A DNA stretch of 64,000 nt from Nitrospirota bacterium (GCA_021825295.1 JAKAHV010000010.1:1-64000), one strand, 5' to 3'; counted from the stretch's first letter, positions 25,097 to 33,742 are shown. A program made the numbers and translations. Notes: generated from the letters alone by a model not told the origin.

Positions 25097-25936
25097 ATGA
25101 CCTGGTTCAAAAAGACAAAACAGGAACTGAAGAAGGTAAAGATACCGGAGGGCTCCTGGATCAAGTGTGAAAGCTGCAAGGAGATCGTATACAGGAAGGA
25201 GATAGAGCGCAACCTGAAGGTCTGCCCTAAATGCAATTACCACTTCAGGATAGACGCCAGGGAGCGGATAGAGCTGCTGTTTGACGCGGGCAGCTTCGAG
25301 GAGACCGACAGCCAGATCGTGTCGGCCGATCCCCTTAATTTCAGGGACTCCCTGGCTTACTCCGAAAGGCTGGAGATGAACGCCTCTAAAAGCGGGCTTC
25401 CGGAGGCGGCCCTCGCGGGCACCGCGCTTGTCGGGGGCATAAAGGTCTCCACGGTCATAATGGATTTCGCCTTCATGGGGGGCAGCATGGGTTCCGCGGT
25501 TGGCGAGAAGCTTGTGCGCGCGGTGGAACGCTCGATCGAGGAGAAGGTCCCCCTTGTGACGGTCTCCTCCTCCGGCGGGGCGCGTATGCAGGAGGGCATC
25601 TTCTCCCTCATGCAGATGGCCAGGGTCTCGGCCGCCATAGGCAGGCTCAAGGGCAATTCCATCCCCTACCTGTCCATACTGGCGGACCCGACCTTCGGGG
25701 GCGTCACCGCGAGCTTCGCCATGCTGGGCGATGTGATAATCGCGGAGCCCAGGAGCCTGATAGGTTTCGCGGGCCCGAGGGTGATAGAGCAGACGATAAA
25801 ACAGCAGCTCCCGGAGAACTTCCAGAGGTCGGAATTCCTTCTCGATCACGGCCTGATAGATGTCATAGTCCACCGCAGGGACATCAAGTCCGTCATCTCG
25901 AAACTGCTTGCGCATCTGGCCCCTCCGGTGCTGTGA
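25097..25936 (+). CDS. accD: acetyl-CoA carboxylase carboxyltransferase beta subunit
   Basis: A 279-residue AccD with the N-terminal four-Cys zinc ribbon (WIKCESCKEIVY, then VCPKCNYHF) followed by the crotonase-like carboxyltransferase domain with SSSGGARMQEGIFSLMQMA and the DPTFGGVTASFA oxyanion block. Makes malonyl-CoA for fatty acids with AccA. Same operon as trpBA; it overlaps folC (GTGA). Confidence 0.96.
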   Translation: MTWFKKTKQELKKVKIPEGSWIKCESCKEIVYRKEIERNLKVCPKCNYHFRIDARERIELLFDAGSFEETDSQIVSADPLNFRDSLAYSERLEMNASKSGLPEAALAGTALVGGIKVSTVIMDFAFMGGSMGSAVGEKLVRAVERSIEEKVPLVTVSSSGGARMQEGIFSLMQMARVSAAIGRLKGNSIPYLSILADPTFGGVTASFAMLGDVIIAEPRSLIGFAGPRVIEQTIKQQLPENFQRSEFLLDHGLIDVIVHRRDIKSVISKLLAHLAPPVL

Positions 25937-27366
25937 GCCCCGCTGAGCGCGCCCGCTCCGGAGACGGACCGCAGAGGGAAACCCGGTGGCAAAGGGGAGG
26001 GGCGGATTACCGGGAAGCCCTCGATTACCTCTATTCGCTTCAAAAACACGGCATAAAACTGGGACTCGAAAACACAAGGGGGCTGCTTGCCGCCCTCGGC
26101 AACCCGGAACGCGCCTTCAGGTGCATCCACGTGGCTGGCACCAACGGCAAGGGTTCCACTTCGGCGGACATAGCCTCCATCCTGGGGGCTGCGGGAAAGA
26201 GGACCGGGCTGTTTACCTCCCCGCATCTGCTGAATTTCACCGAACGGATAAAAATAGACGGCGAAGAGATCACCGGGGAAGAGACGGTAAGGCTCGCCCT
26301 TGAGGTGAAGGAGGTCATCGGCAAGGCGGAGGCCCTCCGGGACCTGAAGCCGACATTTTTCGAGTTTGTCACCGCCATGGCCCTGCTGGAATTCAGACTG
26401 CGCGGCGTGGAATGGGCAGTCCTGGAGACCGGCATGGGCGGCAGGCTCGATTCCACCAACGTGGTGGTCCCCGAGGTCTCCGTCATAACGCCGGTGGGCA
26501 TCGACCACAGGGAGTTCCTCGGCCAGACCCTTGGGGAGATCGCCTTCGAGAAGGCCGGCATCATCAAGCCGGGCGTGCCGGTTGTCCTCGGGCCGCAAAA
26601 GGAGGACGCGCTTGGGGTCTTCGAGGAGACCGCGGGGAAAAACTCCTCGTCCCTTTATCTCTACGGCAGGGATTACACCGCTTCAATTATGGAGAGCACG
26701 GCCGCCGGGGTCACGTTCGATTACACGTGCACAACGGGGCCGGGGGAGCCCTGCCTTTCCCACAGCGGCCTTTTTTCCCCGCTTGCAGGCGATTATCAGG
26801 CCGCGAACGCGGCCGCGGCGGTCATGGCGGTCCAGGTTTCGGGGGTTGGTAAAGATATTCAGGGCTTTGACGAGGACCTTTTTGTCCGCGAGGGGCTTAA
26901 GCGCGCGGCCCTTCCGGGCAGGCTGGAGCTGGTGGGCTGCGGCCCGGAGATAAGGCTGGACGGCGCCCACAACCCCGAGGCCGCGCGGGCGCTGGCCGGA
27001 GCCTTAAGCGGGCTTTTTCTGGCCGGCGGCCGCAGGCTCGTCCTGGTGCTCGGGATAATGGGCGACAAGGACATGGACGGCATCATGGGGGCGCTGCTTC
27101 CCCTGGCATGGAAGACCATATTCACCGCGCCCGCATACGGGAGGGCGGCCCGCCCGGCGGACCTCAAAGACCGCGCGCGGGCGCTCGGGTTTCATAAGAC
27201 ATTATTTACGGCCTCAACCGTCGCCAGGGCCATTGCGAAGGCGAAGGGCTTTGCCCGGCCGGAGGACCTGATAGTCATCACGGGTTCCTTCTATACGGCC
27301 GGGGAGGCGAAAATGGTTTTGGGACGCGCGGGCGGAGAATTCTCCAGGCTCAGGGAGACCCTGTGA
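25933..27366 (+). CDS. folC: bifunctional folylpolyglutamate/dihydrofolate synthase
   Basis: A 477-residue Mur-ligase-family enzyme that adds glutamate to folates. The ATP loop GTNGKGSTS, the LETGMGGRLDSTNV block, GIDHREFLG and the LDGAHNPEAARAL block are all there. GTG start in a 4-base overlap with accD; the first 20-30 residues are an unconserved basic lead, so a start nearer residue 25 is possible. accD-folC adjacency is widespread. Confidence 0.94.
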   Translation: MSPAERARSGDGPQRETRWQRGGADYREALDYLYSLQKHGIKLGLENTRGLLAALGNPERAFRCIHVAGTNGKGSTSADIASILGAAGKRTGLFTSPHLLNFTERIKIDGEEITGEETVRLALEVKEVIGKAEALRDLKPTFFEFVTAMALLEFRLRGVEWAVLETGMGGRLDSTNVVVPEVSVITPVGIDHREFLGQTLGEIAFEKAGIIKPGVPVVLGPQKEDALGVFEETAGKNSSSLYLYGRDYTASIMESTAAGVTFDYTCTTGPGEPCLSHSGLFSPLAGDYQAANAAAAVMAVQVSGVGKDIQGFDEDLFVREGLKRAALPGRLELVGCGPEIRLDGAHNPEAARALAGALSGLFLAGGRRLVLVLGIMGDKDMDGIMGALLPLAWKTIFTAPAYGRAARPADLKDRARALGFHKTLFTASTVARAIAKAKGFARPEDLIVITGSFYTAGEAKMVLGRAGGEFSRLRETL

Positions 27367-29333
27367 GGGTGGCCCGGGTTTCGAGGAAGGCCGTGACCTG
27401 GAAGGCGGTCTTTCTGGCGGCCCTGGTTGTCCTTTTTTGCTCCGCGGTGGCGGCCGGCAAGACCGTGGAGACTGTCGCGGGCAACAATATCACGGCCGAC
27501 AGCATGACTTACGCCGGCGGGAAGTATTACTTCAAGGGCGATGTGCATATCGTCCGCGATGATATGACCGGCGGGGCCGACAATGCCGTTTACGATGATG
27601 TCACGGGCGACCTTCAACTCACCGGCAACGCCTATCTGGTAGACCCGGAGATTGTCATAAACGCCAGGAAGGCGTTTCTGAACCTGAAAAAAAAGACCGG
27701 CACCCTCTATGACGCCTCCATCTACCTGAGAAAAAGGAATTTCTATATAAAAAGTCCGAAAGTGGAAAAGACCGGCCCGGGCACTTATCTGCTTGAAAAG
27801 GCCGTATTCACGGCCTGCGACAGCCCGAAGCCCGCCTGGTCGATAACGGGCGGGAAGATGAAAGTCGTGGTCGAGGACAAGGTCTGGATAGACAACGCCG
27901 AGGTGAAGCTCGGCCCGGTGCCGGTCCTCTACACGCCCTATTTTGTGTCCCCGGTCGGCACCAGGCGGGCAAGCGGCCTGCTTGCGCCCAATGCGGGCTA
28001 CAGCACCTTCGGCGGCCTCTACCTGGATATCCCGTACTACTGGGCAATCTCGAACAACAGGGACGCCACCTTCAGCCTGGACTACTACTCGAAGAGGGCC
28101 TTCGGGGGCTCGGTGGAAGGGCGCTACCTGGAGCCGGGCGGCTTTAGCGGGGCTGAGAAGCTTACCTACCTGAAGGACTGGGAGGACCATGTGGACTACC
28201 TATACCTCCGGGGATCGCATGCCGCGCCCTATGCGTTTGCAAACGTTGATCTGGCCAACCACAAGGATTTCAACAAGCTCTACGACACCAAATTCCAGGA
28301 CAGCGAGAGACGGTTCCTGGAGTCCAACGGGGAGGCCCACCTGGACGTTGCGGGCACGGGTGAGGCCTTTTTGAGGGCCCGCTATTTCCAGGACCAACTG
28401 GACGGCTCGGAGCAGTCGAGCGTCCTTCAGGAGCTTCCGGAGGCCGGTTTTTATTTCTATCCGCAGGGGATAGACGGGCTAAAACCCCTTGGCCGCCCCT
28501 TGGTCTTTAACATGCAGGCCTCAGCCGCCAATTTCTGGCGCGAGCAGGGGCAGACCGCCATCAGGCTGGATGCGGCCCCCAGGGTCTCCTATACAGCCGG
28601 CAACGCGGTCAACCTTTTCCAGTCCGCGGGGCTGGGTTTCAGGCATTATGATTTCGCCGGTCCCAGCCAGAACATCGACAGGCTAGTCGTCGACTACGAC
28701 GCGGCCTTGAGGAGCAGGCTCGAGAGGACATATCAAAACGGCGTGACCCATTACGTGGAGCCGACGCTGGAATTCGTTTACCGCGACCTCACGGGCCCCA
28801 CCCCGCCGCTGGTGCTCGATTCGCTTGAGCTTGAGGGCGAAAGCTCGCTCCTGCAGGCGTCCGTCATGAACAGGCTGCAGGACGCGAAGGGAGAATTCCT
28901 CACGTTCCAGGTCGCAGAGCCGTACGACACGATATCGGGCAGGCTGCAGCCCATCTCCCTGAACGTGTCCGCGTCCAGGCCGGCCTCCATAAGCGCCACG
29001 CTTTCCTATGACCCGTATAAGATGGAGATAGAGAACGCCGAAATAGACACGAATTTCTCCATCGTGAAGGCGGCGCGCCTTTTCGTGAGGGAGACCTTCT
29101 CGCGCGACACGAACAGTTGGGTGCACAATATCGATTCCCAGGTCGACGTGACCTCTTTCCTGACCCTTGTAAACGGGGGCTGGTACGATTCGAAGGCGGG
29201 GCTGCAGGAGTTCCACTCCGAGGCGCGCTACCGGAGCCAGTGCTGGGGCATGGACCTCGTCTTCAGCAAAAAACCGGGCAACACGGCCTTTTACGTGAGG
29301 CTAAAACTCCTGGGCATCGGCAGGAGCGCATAG
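27363..29333 (+). CDS. lptD: LPS-assembly outer-membrane protein LptD
   Basis: A 656-residue protein with a signal peptide (about residues 10-31, cut after a VAA block), an OstA/LptA-like beta-taco (about 35-130, with ITADSMTYAGGKYYFKGDV) and a long beta-barrel region with a YTPYFVSPVGTRRASGLLAP hallmark. It is smaller than the 784-residue E. coli protein. Inserts LPS into the outer leaflet with LptE. Its presence is direct evidence for a diderm envelope. GTG start overlaps folC. Confidence 0.93.
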   Translation: MRVARVSRKAVTWKAVFLAALVVLFCSAVAAGKTVETVAGNNITADSMTYAGGKYYFKGDVHIVRDDMTGGADNAVYDDVTGDLQLTGNAYLVDPEIVINARKAFLNLKKKTGTLYDASIYLRKRNFYIKSPKVEKTGPGTYLLEKAVFTACDSPKPAWSITGGKMKVVVEDKVWIDNAEVKLGPVPVLYTPYFVSPVGTRRASGLLAPNAGYSTFGGLYLDIPYYWAISNNRDATFSLDYYSKRAFGGSVEGRYLEPGGFSGAEKLTYLKDWEDHVDYLYLRGSHAAPYAFANVDLANHKDFNKLYDTKFQDSERRFLESNGEAHLDVAGTGEAFLRARYFQDQLDGSEQSSVLQELPEAGFYFYPQGIDGLKPLGRPLVFNMQASAANFWREQGQTAIRLDAAPRVSYTAGNAVNLFQSAGLGFRHYDFAGPSQNIDRLVVDYDAALRSRLERTYQNGVTHYVEPTLEFVYRDLTGPTPPLVLDSLELEGESSLLQASVMNRLQDAKGEFLTFQVAEPYDTISGRLQPISLNVSASRPASISATLSYDPYKMEIENAEIDTNFSIVKAARLFVRETFSRDTNSWVHNIDSQVDVTSFLTLVNGGWYDSKAGLQEFHSEARYRSQCWGMDLVFSKKPGNTAFYVRLKLLGIGRSA

Positions 29334-29388
29334 GGGAGCTGGCGGGGAGGCGGTTTTTTATTGGCGGATTGAGGTAAAATAAGCATAA

Positions 29389-29424
29389 ATGTCCTTTTTG
29401 CTTCCGGCTGGAGCGTTCTTATGA
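29389..29424 (+). CDS. 11-codon mini-ORF overlapping the dual-CxxC gene
   Basis: ATG at 29389 begins an 11-residue hydrophobic peptide (MSFLLPAGAFL) whose TGA overlaps the next ATG as ATGA. TAAAAT lies 8 bases before its ATG, so it would be leaderless. It could be a coupling leader or chance; only position supports it. Confidence 0.25.
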   Translation: MSFLLPAGAFL

Positions 29425-29588
29425 AATGCAGGGTTTGCCGAGCCGAAGTCCGCGCGGTTTTTGGCTGAAAGGCCGTGCGGATTCGCTGCACGGGATGCGG
29501 CAGGGTCTTCGAACTGAAAGAATACCTGGAGGAGATCGATGAGCGTCTCTGGGAGGAAATCTCGCGCCGTCCCGCGGACAGGGCCTGA
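29421..29588 (+). CDS. dual-CxxC small protein with in-frame UGA (candidate selenoprotein)
   Basis: Reading 29421-29588 gives 55 residues if TGA at 29466-29468 is read as selenocysteine (U16). The first half has C3-x2-C6, then Gly15-U16, and the second half has C23-x2-C26 followed by an acidic helical tail (EEIDERLWEEI). The whole stretch stays in one frame, with normal codons on both sides, and ends in TGA. This matches the dual CXXC motif small (seleno)protein type. GGAG lies 7 bases before ATG. Without Sec, the product would be only 15 residues. Function unknown; the Cys/Sec pattern suggests redox or metal binding. It is followed by a Cys-cluster YkgJ gene 58 bases on. Confidence 0.75.
29466..29501 (+). 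promoter_or_regulatory. UGA codon and candidate SECIS hairpin
   Basis: After TGA (29466-29468) two alternative hairpins form: CCGTGC (29473-29478) with GCACGG (29488-29493), loop 9 bases, or GCTGC (29485-29489) with GCGGC (29497-29501), loop ACGGGAT. The second puts loop G residues 24 bases past UGA, within the usual bacterial SECIS range; the first is closer than usual. Confidence 0.5.
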
Positions 29589-29646
29589 GGGACATTATAC
29601 ACGGAAATATTGGGGCCCTCCGGAAACATTGAGCGAAGATTTTTGA

Positions 29647-30228
29647 ATGATTGAAGAAGAGCTGAAGAAACTCGGAGACCTGTACGCCCGCATGGACGAG
29701 GAGTACGGGAGGCTCTCCGCCGTCTACGGCCTCACCTGCCGGGACTGCGGCGAAAACTGCTGCAGCCAGAGGTTTTATCACCACACCATCGCCGAATACC
29801 TGTACCTGCTGGAGGGGCTCAAGGCCGCCCCGGACGAGCTGAAACAGACCATTGTCACGCGGGCCAGGATCGTGGTTGAGAGCTATTCCCATGAGCTGCA
29901 GGCCGGCGAGATATTCAAGCTCATGTGCCCGGTGAACTTTGACGGCCTGTGCGCGCTCTACTCCTGGCGGCCCATGATATGCAGGCTGCACGGCCTGCCC
30001 CATTTCTTCATCATGCCCGACGGCGTCAGGAAGACCGGAGGGGGATGCCACAGGCTGAAGGGCGAAGGGAAAGGGACGGCCAGCATGGACAGGACGCCTT
30101 TCTACAAGGAGCTCGCCGGGATAGAGAAGAGCCTGAGGCAGCAGCGCGGCTTCAACGAAAGGTTCAGGAAGACCACGGCCCAGATGATAATGGAAATGTC
30201 GCTGGAGCTGGATTTCGATGAGATTTAA
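29647..30228 (+). CDS. YkgJ-family cysteine-cluster protein
   Basis: A 193-residue protein with C31-x2-C34-x3-C38-C39 near the N-terminus, a GLCALY block, a P-x-I-C-R-x-HG block and a late GGGC, the pattern of YkgJ/zinc- or iron-chelating proteins. The C-terminal third is helical and charged. The exact metal and role are unknown. It lies just after the dual-CxxC gene and 9 bases before the response regulator. Confidence 0.8.
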   Translation: MIEEELKKLGDLYARMDEEYGRLSAVYGLTCRDCGENCCSQRFYHHTIAEYLYLLEGLKAAPDELKQTIVTRARIVVESYSHELQAGEIFKLMCPVNFDGLCALYSWRPMICRLHGLPHFFIMPDGVRKTGGGCHRLKGEGKGTASMDRTPFYKELAGIEKSLRQQRGFNERFRKTTAQMIMEMSLELDFDEI

Positions 30229-30237
30229 GAGGTCCCG

Positions 30238-30933
30238 GTGAACGAGAAGTCGACGATACTCGTGGTCGAGGACGAAAAGAAGATTTCCGACATAGTGAAG
30301 CTCTACCTGGAGCGGGAGGGTTTCAGGCCCCTCATAGCCGGCTCCGCCGAGGAGGCGCTGCGTCACCTGAAGCAGAACCCGGACCTGGTGATACTGGACC
30401 TCATGCTGCCGGGCATCCAGGGCGAGGACCTCTGCGCGATGATAAGACAGAACTCCGACATCCCCGTGATAATGCTCACGGCAAAGACGGGGGAGGACGA
30501 CATCATAAAGGGCCTGAGCCTGGGCGCGGACGATTACGTGACAAAACCGTTCAGCCCCGGCGAGCTGCTTGCGCGCATAAAGGCCCAGTTGAGGAGGCAC
30601 AAGAGGCCCTACACGAGGATGTCCTTCAACAAGGGCTCACTGGTGATAGACGTCCTTAAACGCGAGGTCGTCAGGGACGGCCAGGCCCTCACGCTCACCC
30701 CGTCGGAGTTCGGCATACTGGTGTCGCTGTCCGAGAGGCCGGGCAGGGTGCTGTCCCGCCTGCAGCTTGTAAACATGGTGCAGGGCTACGATTTCGAGGG
30801 CTACGAGCGCACGATAGACGCCCACGTGAAAAACCTGCGTCAGAAGATAGAGGACGATCCCAGAAACCCGATCTTCATAAAGACCATCTACGGGGTAGGC
30901 TACAAGTTCATAGGCGTAAAGGATGAGGAGTAA
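30238..30933 (+). CDS. OmpR/PhoB-family response regulator
   Basis: A 231-residue regulator: a receiver with acidic pair at E11/D12 and D54 in VILDLMLPG, then a winged-helix output domain with the TLTPSEFGILVSL and TIDAHVKNLRQKI blocks ending in YGVGYKF. GTG start with an AGAGG nearby. It overlaps the kinase gene by 11 bases, so the two form a two-component system; the signal is unknown. Confidence 0.95.
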   Translation: MNEKSTILVVEDEKKISDIVKLYLEREGFRPLIAGSAEEALRHLKQNPDLVILDLMLPGIQGEDLCAMIRQNSDIPVIMLTAKTGEDDIIKGLSLGADDYVTKPFSPGELLARIKAQLRRHKRPYTRMSFNKGSLVIDVLKREVVRDGQALTLTPSEFGILVSLSERPGRVLSRLQLVNMVQGYDFEGYERTIDAHVKNLRQKIEDDPRNPIFIKTIYGVGYKFIGVKDEE

Positions 30934-32305
30934 GCTTTTTTTCGCCTTCTTTCTCGTAATAGCCCTGGCCCTCTTGTCAAACCTCATTTTCGGCGAAAAG
31001 ATCATGAGAGACTTCGCGGCCTACGAAAAAGGCACCAGGGAAGACCATATCTACTGGCTGCTGGCCTCGGTGGAAAACAGCTACAACTACGACGAGGGCC
31101 GCTGGGACATGAAGACCCTCGACAATACCCTCCACTGGGCCGCGATGCTGCGGCTGGACTGCAAGGTGGAGGACAAATCGGGAAGGCTTGTAGCGAGTTC
31201 CAGCCAGGTGGTCTCGCGTCTTTCCGAGGGCATGCAGAGGAAGATGCAGATAATCGGCCTCTCCGGCATCGGCCCGTACGAGAGTTATCCGCTTTTCCGG
31301 CTGGGCCGCCAGATAGGGTTTCTGGCCGTGAGGGACATTGCAACCGAAAGCACCCTGGTTGAAAGGAAGGAGCGCGCCTTCAAGGAAAGGGGGCGGCAGT
31401 TTCTCATCCTGTCCTTCGCCATAGCCGGCGGGGGGGCGCTTTTCCTGGCGATCGTCTTCAGCCAGTTTCTGTCCAGGCCCGTCAGGGAGCTAAAGGACGC
31501 CTCCGAGGCCCTGGCCAGGGGCAACCTGTCCGTGCGGCTGGGCGGAACGGGCCCGGACGAGATAGGCAGGCTAAAGGCCGCGTTCAACTCGATGGCCGAG
31601 GCCCTTCAGAGGGAGGACGCCCTGAGAAAGGAGCTCACCTCGAACGTGGCCCATGAGCTGAGGACCCCGCTGGCCATAATGAAGGCCAACATAGAGGCGA
31701 TGCTCGACGGCGTCATAGAGGCCGACCGCCAGGGGCTTGAATCGCTGCGGGCGGAACTCGATTCGCTTACGCGCCTCATCGGCGGCATAGAGGACCTGAC
31801 CAAGGCCGAGGCCAGCTTCTTCAAGAAAAATCCGCCGGAGGAGGTCCTGCTGCGGGAATTCCTGGAGGGCATCATGCTGGGGATGATGCCGCTTTTCACG
31901 GACAGGGGGCTTGCGCTTGAGCTTGCCCCCGGCCCTGAATTTGTCGTCTTCACCGAGCCCGAGAAGCTGGAAAAAGTACTCAGAAACCTCCTGGTAAACG
32001 CAAAAAACCATACGCGGCAGGGCGGCGTGGTGCTTCGCACCGGCAGGGAGGGGGCCATGTTTTACGTGGAGATTGAGGACACGGGCGAGGGGATGACCCC
32101 GGAGCAGCTCGACCGCATATTCGACAGATTTTTCAAGGGCAGGGAGTCCAAGGGTTTCGGGCTGGGGCTTGCCATAGCAAGGCAGCTTGTAGAGGTCATG
32201 GGCGGCAGCATAAGCGTGAAGAGCACGCCCGGGAAGGGCTCGGCCTTCAGGGTCGTGCTGCCCGCGAACACCCCGAAAACCTTCCTTTCCGAGGCCCGCC
32301 GCTAG
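30923..32305 (+). CDS. HAMP-type sensor histidine kinase
   Basis: A 460-residue kinase. TM1 about 5-23, extracytoplasmic domain about 25-157, TM2 about 158-180, HAMP about 182-234, H-box with H244 in NVAHELRTPLA, then N-box LLVNAKNHT, and G-boxes DTGEGMTPEQ and GFGLGLAIARQL. It is the partner of the OmpR-type regulator upstream. The sensor domain has no family I can name. Confidence 0.94.
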   Translation: MRSKLFFAFFLVIALALLSNLIFGEKIMRDFAAYEKGTREDHIYWLLASVENSYNYDEGRWDMKTLDNTLHWAAMLRLDCKVEDKSGRLVASSSQVVSRLSEGMQRKMQIIGLSGIGPYESYPLFRLGRQIGFLAVRDIATESTLVERKERAFKERGRQFLILSFAIAGGGALFLAIVFSQFLSRPVRELKDASEALARGNLSVRLGGTGPDEIGRLKAAFNSMAEALQREDALRKELTSNVAHELRTPLAIMKANIEAMLDGVIEADRQGLESLRAELDSLTRLIGGIEDLTKAEASFFKKNPPEEVLLREFLEGIMLGMMPLFTDRGLALELAPGPEFVVFTEPEKLEKVLRNLLVNAKNHTRQGGVVLRTGREGAMFYVEIEDTGEGMTPEQLDRIFDRFFKGRESKGFGLGLAIARQLVEVMGGSISVKSTPGKGSAFRVVLPANTPKTFLSEARR

Positions 32306-32718
32306 GGCCTGCCTTGAACCGGGGGCTGGCGTTTTTTTAGGCGCTGAGGTCCGGGGCATGATTCATCCCGGGGTCCGCGGCAAGGCGGTTTGCTAATCTA
32401 GTGTAGTGCGTCCAACGCTTCTTTACATAAATGCAGGGGCGGTAAAGTCCCACTGAAAGGGCGTAAATAGCCGTCATTCCGCCGCGGACGAGTTCCTTGT
32501 TTTTCTGGAAAATTATCCCCAATTAAATGGATAGCGGGCGCATTGCCAAAAATATTTTCAGCCGGCACTGCCGCCCGGACCTGTTTCCGGAAAGAAATGC
32601 CGCTGGCGCCGACTGACTCACATATTCTTAATGGAAAGTGACATTATATGAAACGTCTCTGAATTTATGGGGGAAAATTTTAATGTTCAAAATTTGTACA
32701 ATAAATGTATAATAAAAT
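32306..32718. other. intergenic region, lower GC
   Basis: No credible gene in this 413-base gap. The last 120 bases are AT-rich and hold the promoter of the toxin-antitoxin pair. A T7 run sits at 32331-32337 without a good stem before it. Confidence 0.4.
32695..32716 (+). promoter_or_regulatory. brnT promoter and tandem 11-bp repeat operator
   Basis: TGTACAATAAA (32695-32705) is followed at once by TGTATAATAAA (32706-32716), 10 of 11 identical. The second copy contains the TATAAT -10 (32708-32713), only 5 bases from the ATG. Tandem repeats one helical turn apart are typical of ribbon-helix-helix autoregulators such as BrnA. Confidence 0.5.
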
Positions 32719-32991
32719 ATGAAGTTTGACTGGGGTCCTGCAAAAAGCACGGCGAATAAGATAAAACATGGCATGGATTTTACAGAGGCAAAAGATTTGT
32801 GGCTCGATGAGGACCGGGTTGAAATCCATCTGCCTTATCCAGTGGAGAGCCGTTTTATCTTAATCGCCAAATTGAACAATAAACATTGGACGGAGGTTTA
32901 TACCATGAGAAGTGAAAATATACGTATTATTTCGGTGAGGCGTTCGAGAGAAAAGGAGGTCGCATTGTATGGCAAAGAAGAAAACAGTTAA
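32719..32991 (+). CDS. brnT: BrnT-family toxin
   Basis: A 90-residue toxin of the BrnT/RelE-like RNase fold. It opens KFDWGPAKSTANKIKHGMDF, the usual F-x-W-D/G-x-x-K-x-x-x-N-x-x-K-H-G-x-x-F pattern, and ends in an RIISVRRSREKE block typical of BrnT (the R-I-I-S-A-R-x-A-x-x-x-E signature). Toxin precedes antitoxin, the normal brnTA order, with a 23-base overlap. It has no Shine-Dalgarno and the -10 is 5 bases upstream, so it is probably leaderless. Confidence 0.88.
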   Translation: MKFDWGPAKSTANKIKHGMDFTEAKDLWLDEDRVEIHLPYPVESRFILIAKLNNKHWTEVYTMRSENIRIISVRRSREKEVALYGKEENS

Positions 32992-33235
32992 AAGCGCGCG
33001 CGAGTTCGACAAGCGTTTTAACGAGGGCGAAGATATTCACGATCTTGTTGATATGTCCAAGGCCTCGATTGTCCGTCATGGCAAAAAAGTTCGCATCACG
33101 CTTGATGTGGCCGAATCCCTTGTTAACGAAATCGATGACATACGCAAGGAAATTGGAGTTGACAGGGGCGCGCTGATAAAAATCTGGCTCCATGAGCGGG
33201 TAAAAAAGGAAAAGGCTGCTGGTACAGTTTCTTAG
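32969..33235 (+). CDS. brnA: BrnA/CopG-type antitoxin
   Basis: An 88-residue protein. Residues about 45-75 resemble a ribbon-helix-helix (KVRITLDVAESLVNEIDDIRKEIG), the DNA-binding and dimerising part, with the toxin-binding region on the N-terminal side (REFDKRFNEGEDI). Overlaps brnT by 23 bases, so it is translationally coupled. It would neutralise BrnT and repress the operon. Confidence 0.82.
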   Translation: MAKKKTVKSAREFDKRFNEGEDIHDLVDMSKASIVRHGKKVRITLDVAESLVNEIDDIRKEIGVDRGALIKIWLHERVKKEKAAGTVS

Positions 33236-33742
33236 TGTTGTATTTGAATTCTGGGGACACCATACTTATTTCTGCGCCCGATAACCACAACAGTTCTCGA
33301 AACTATGGTGTCCAGGATGTACTTTGGTATCCACCGCCATCTTCTTACAGTATTTGTTCGAAGGGGTATCAGACGTTATCGTAAATTGAAGCAGCCGGGG
33401 ACATAAAAATAAGGTGAAACCCGAACATCCGGCGTCTGCGAGGCCGGGTTGTATCGTTTTCCCAAACTGTTTACATGGACAATGCCACGGCCCGGCGAGT
33501 TATGATGGGGCCGGCGGCGCTTTTCAAAACAAAAGCCCTGCCGTCGGCAGGGAAAGGGGTTTTTATGGGGAAGATCAATCGCGGGCGGGAAATGCAATTA
33601 ACCCTATGAACCGGGGTGTTCATTGAACGCTTTGAACAGCCGGGGATAAAAAATCATTATAAAACCGGGGGTTCTCATTTTTATCTTGAACGGAAAGGCA
33701 CAAAAAAGGGCGATGGCGGGGTATTTCGCAAACGCCGTTTTT
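33236..33742. other. gene-poor region with inverted repeat
   Basis: A 507-base stretch of mixed composition with no supported gene. It holds a 10-bp inverted repeat (33255-33264 with 33304-33313). Two partial copies of a GCCGGGGA-T-AAAAA motif occur near 33390 and 33640. A GGCG/CGCC stem with T-rich flank near 33705-33745 could end the minus-strand operon. Confidence 0.35.
33251..33316. repeat. inverted repeat of REP/IS-boundary type
   Basis: GGACACCATA at 33255-33264 and TATGGTGTCC at 33304-33313 are perfect complements with a 39-base centre, flanked by CTG and AGG. Sequences like AATTCTGGGGACACCATA are common at REP-transposase-linked borders, so this is probably a relic; no transposase gene remains. 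Confidence 0.45.

Noticed and set aside
32337-32522. 61-codon minus-strand frame between the kinase and brnT
   Set aside because: No Shine-Dalgarno, no family, and low-complexity composition.
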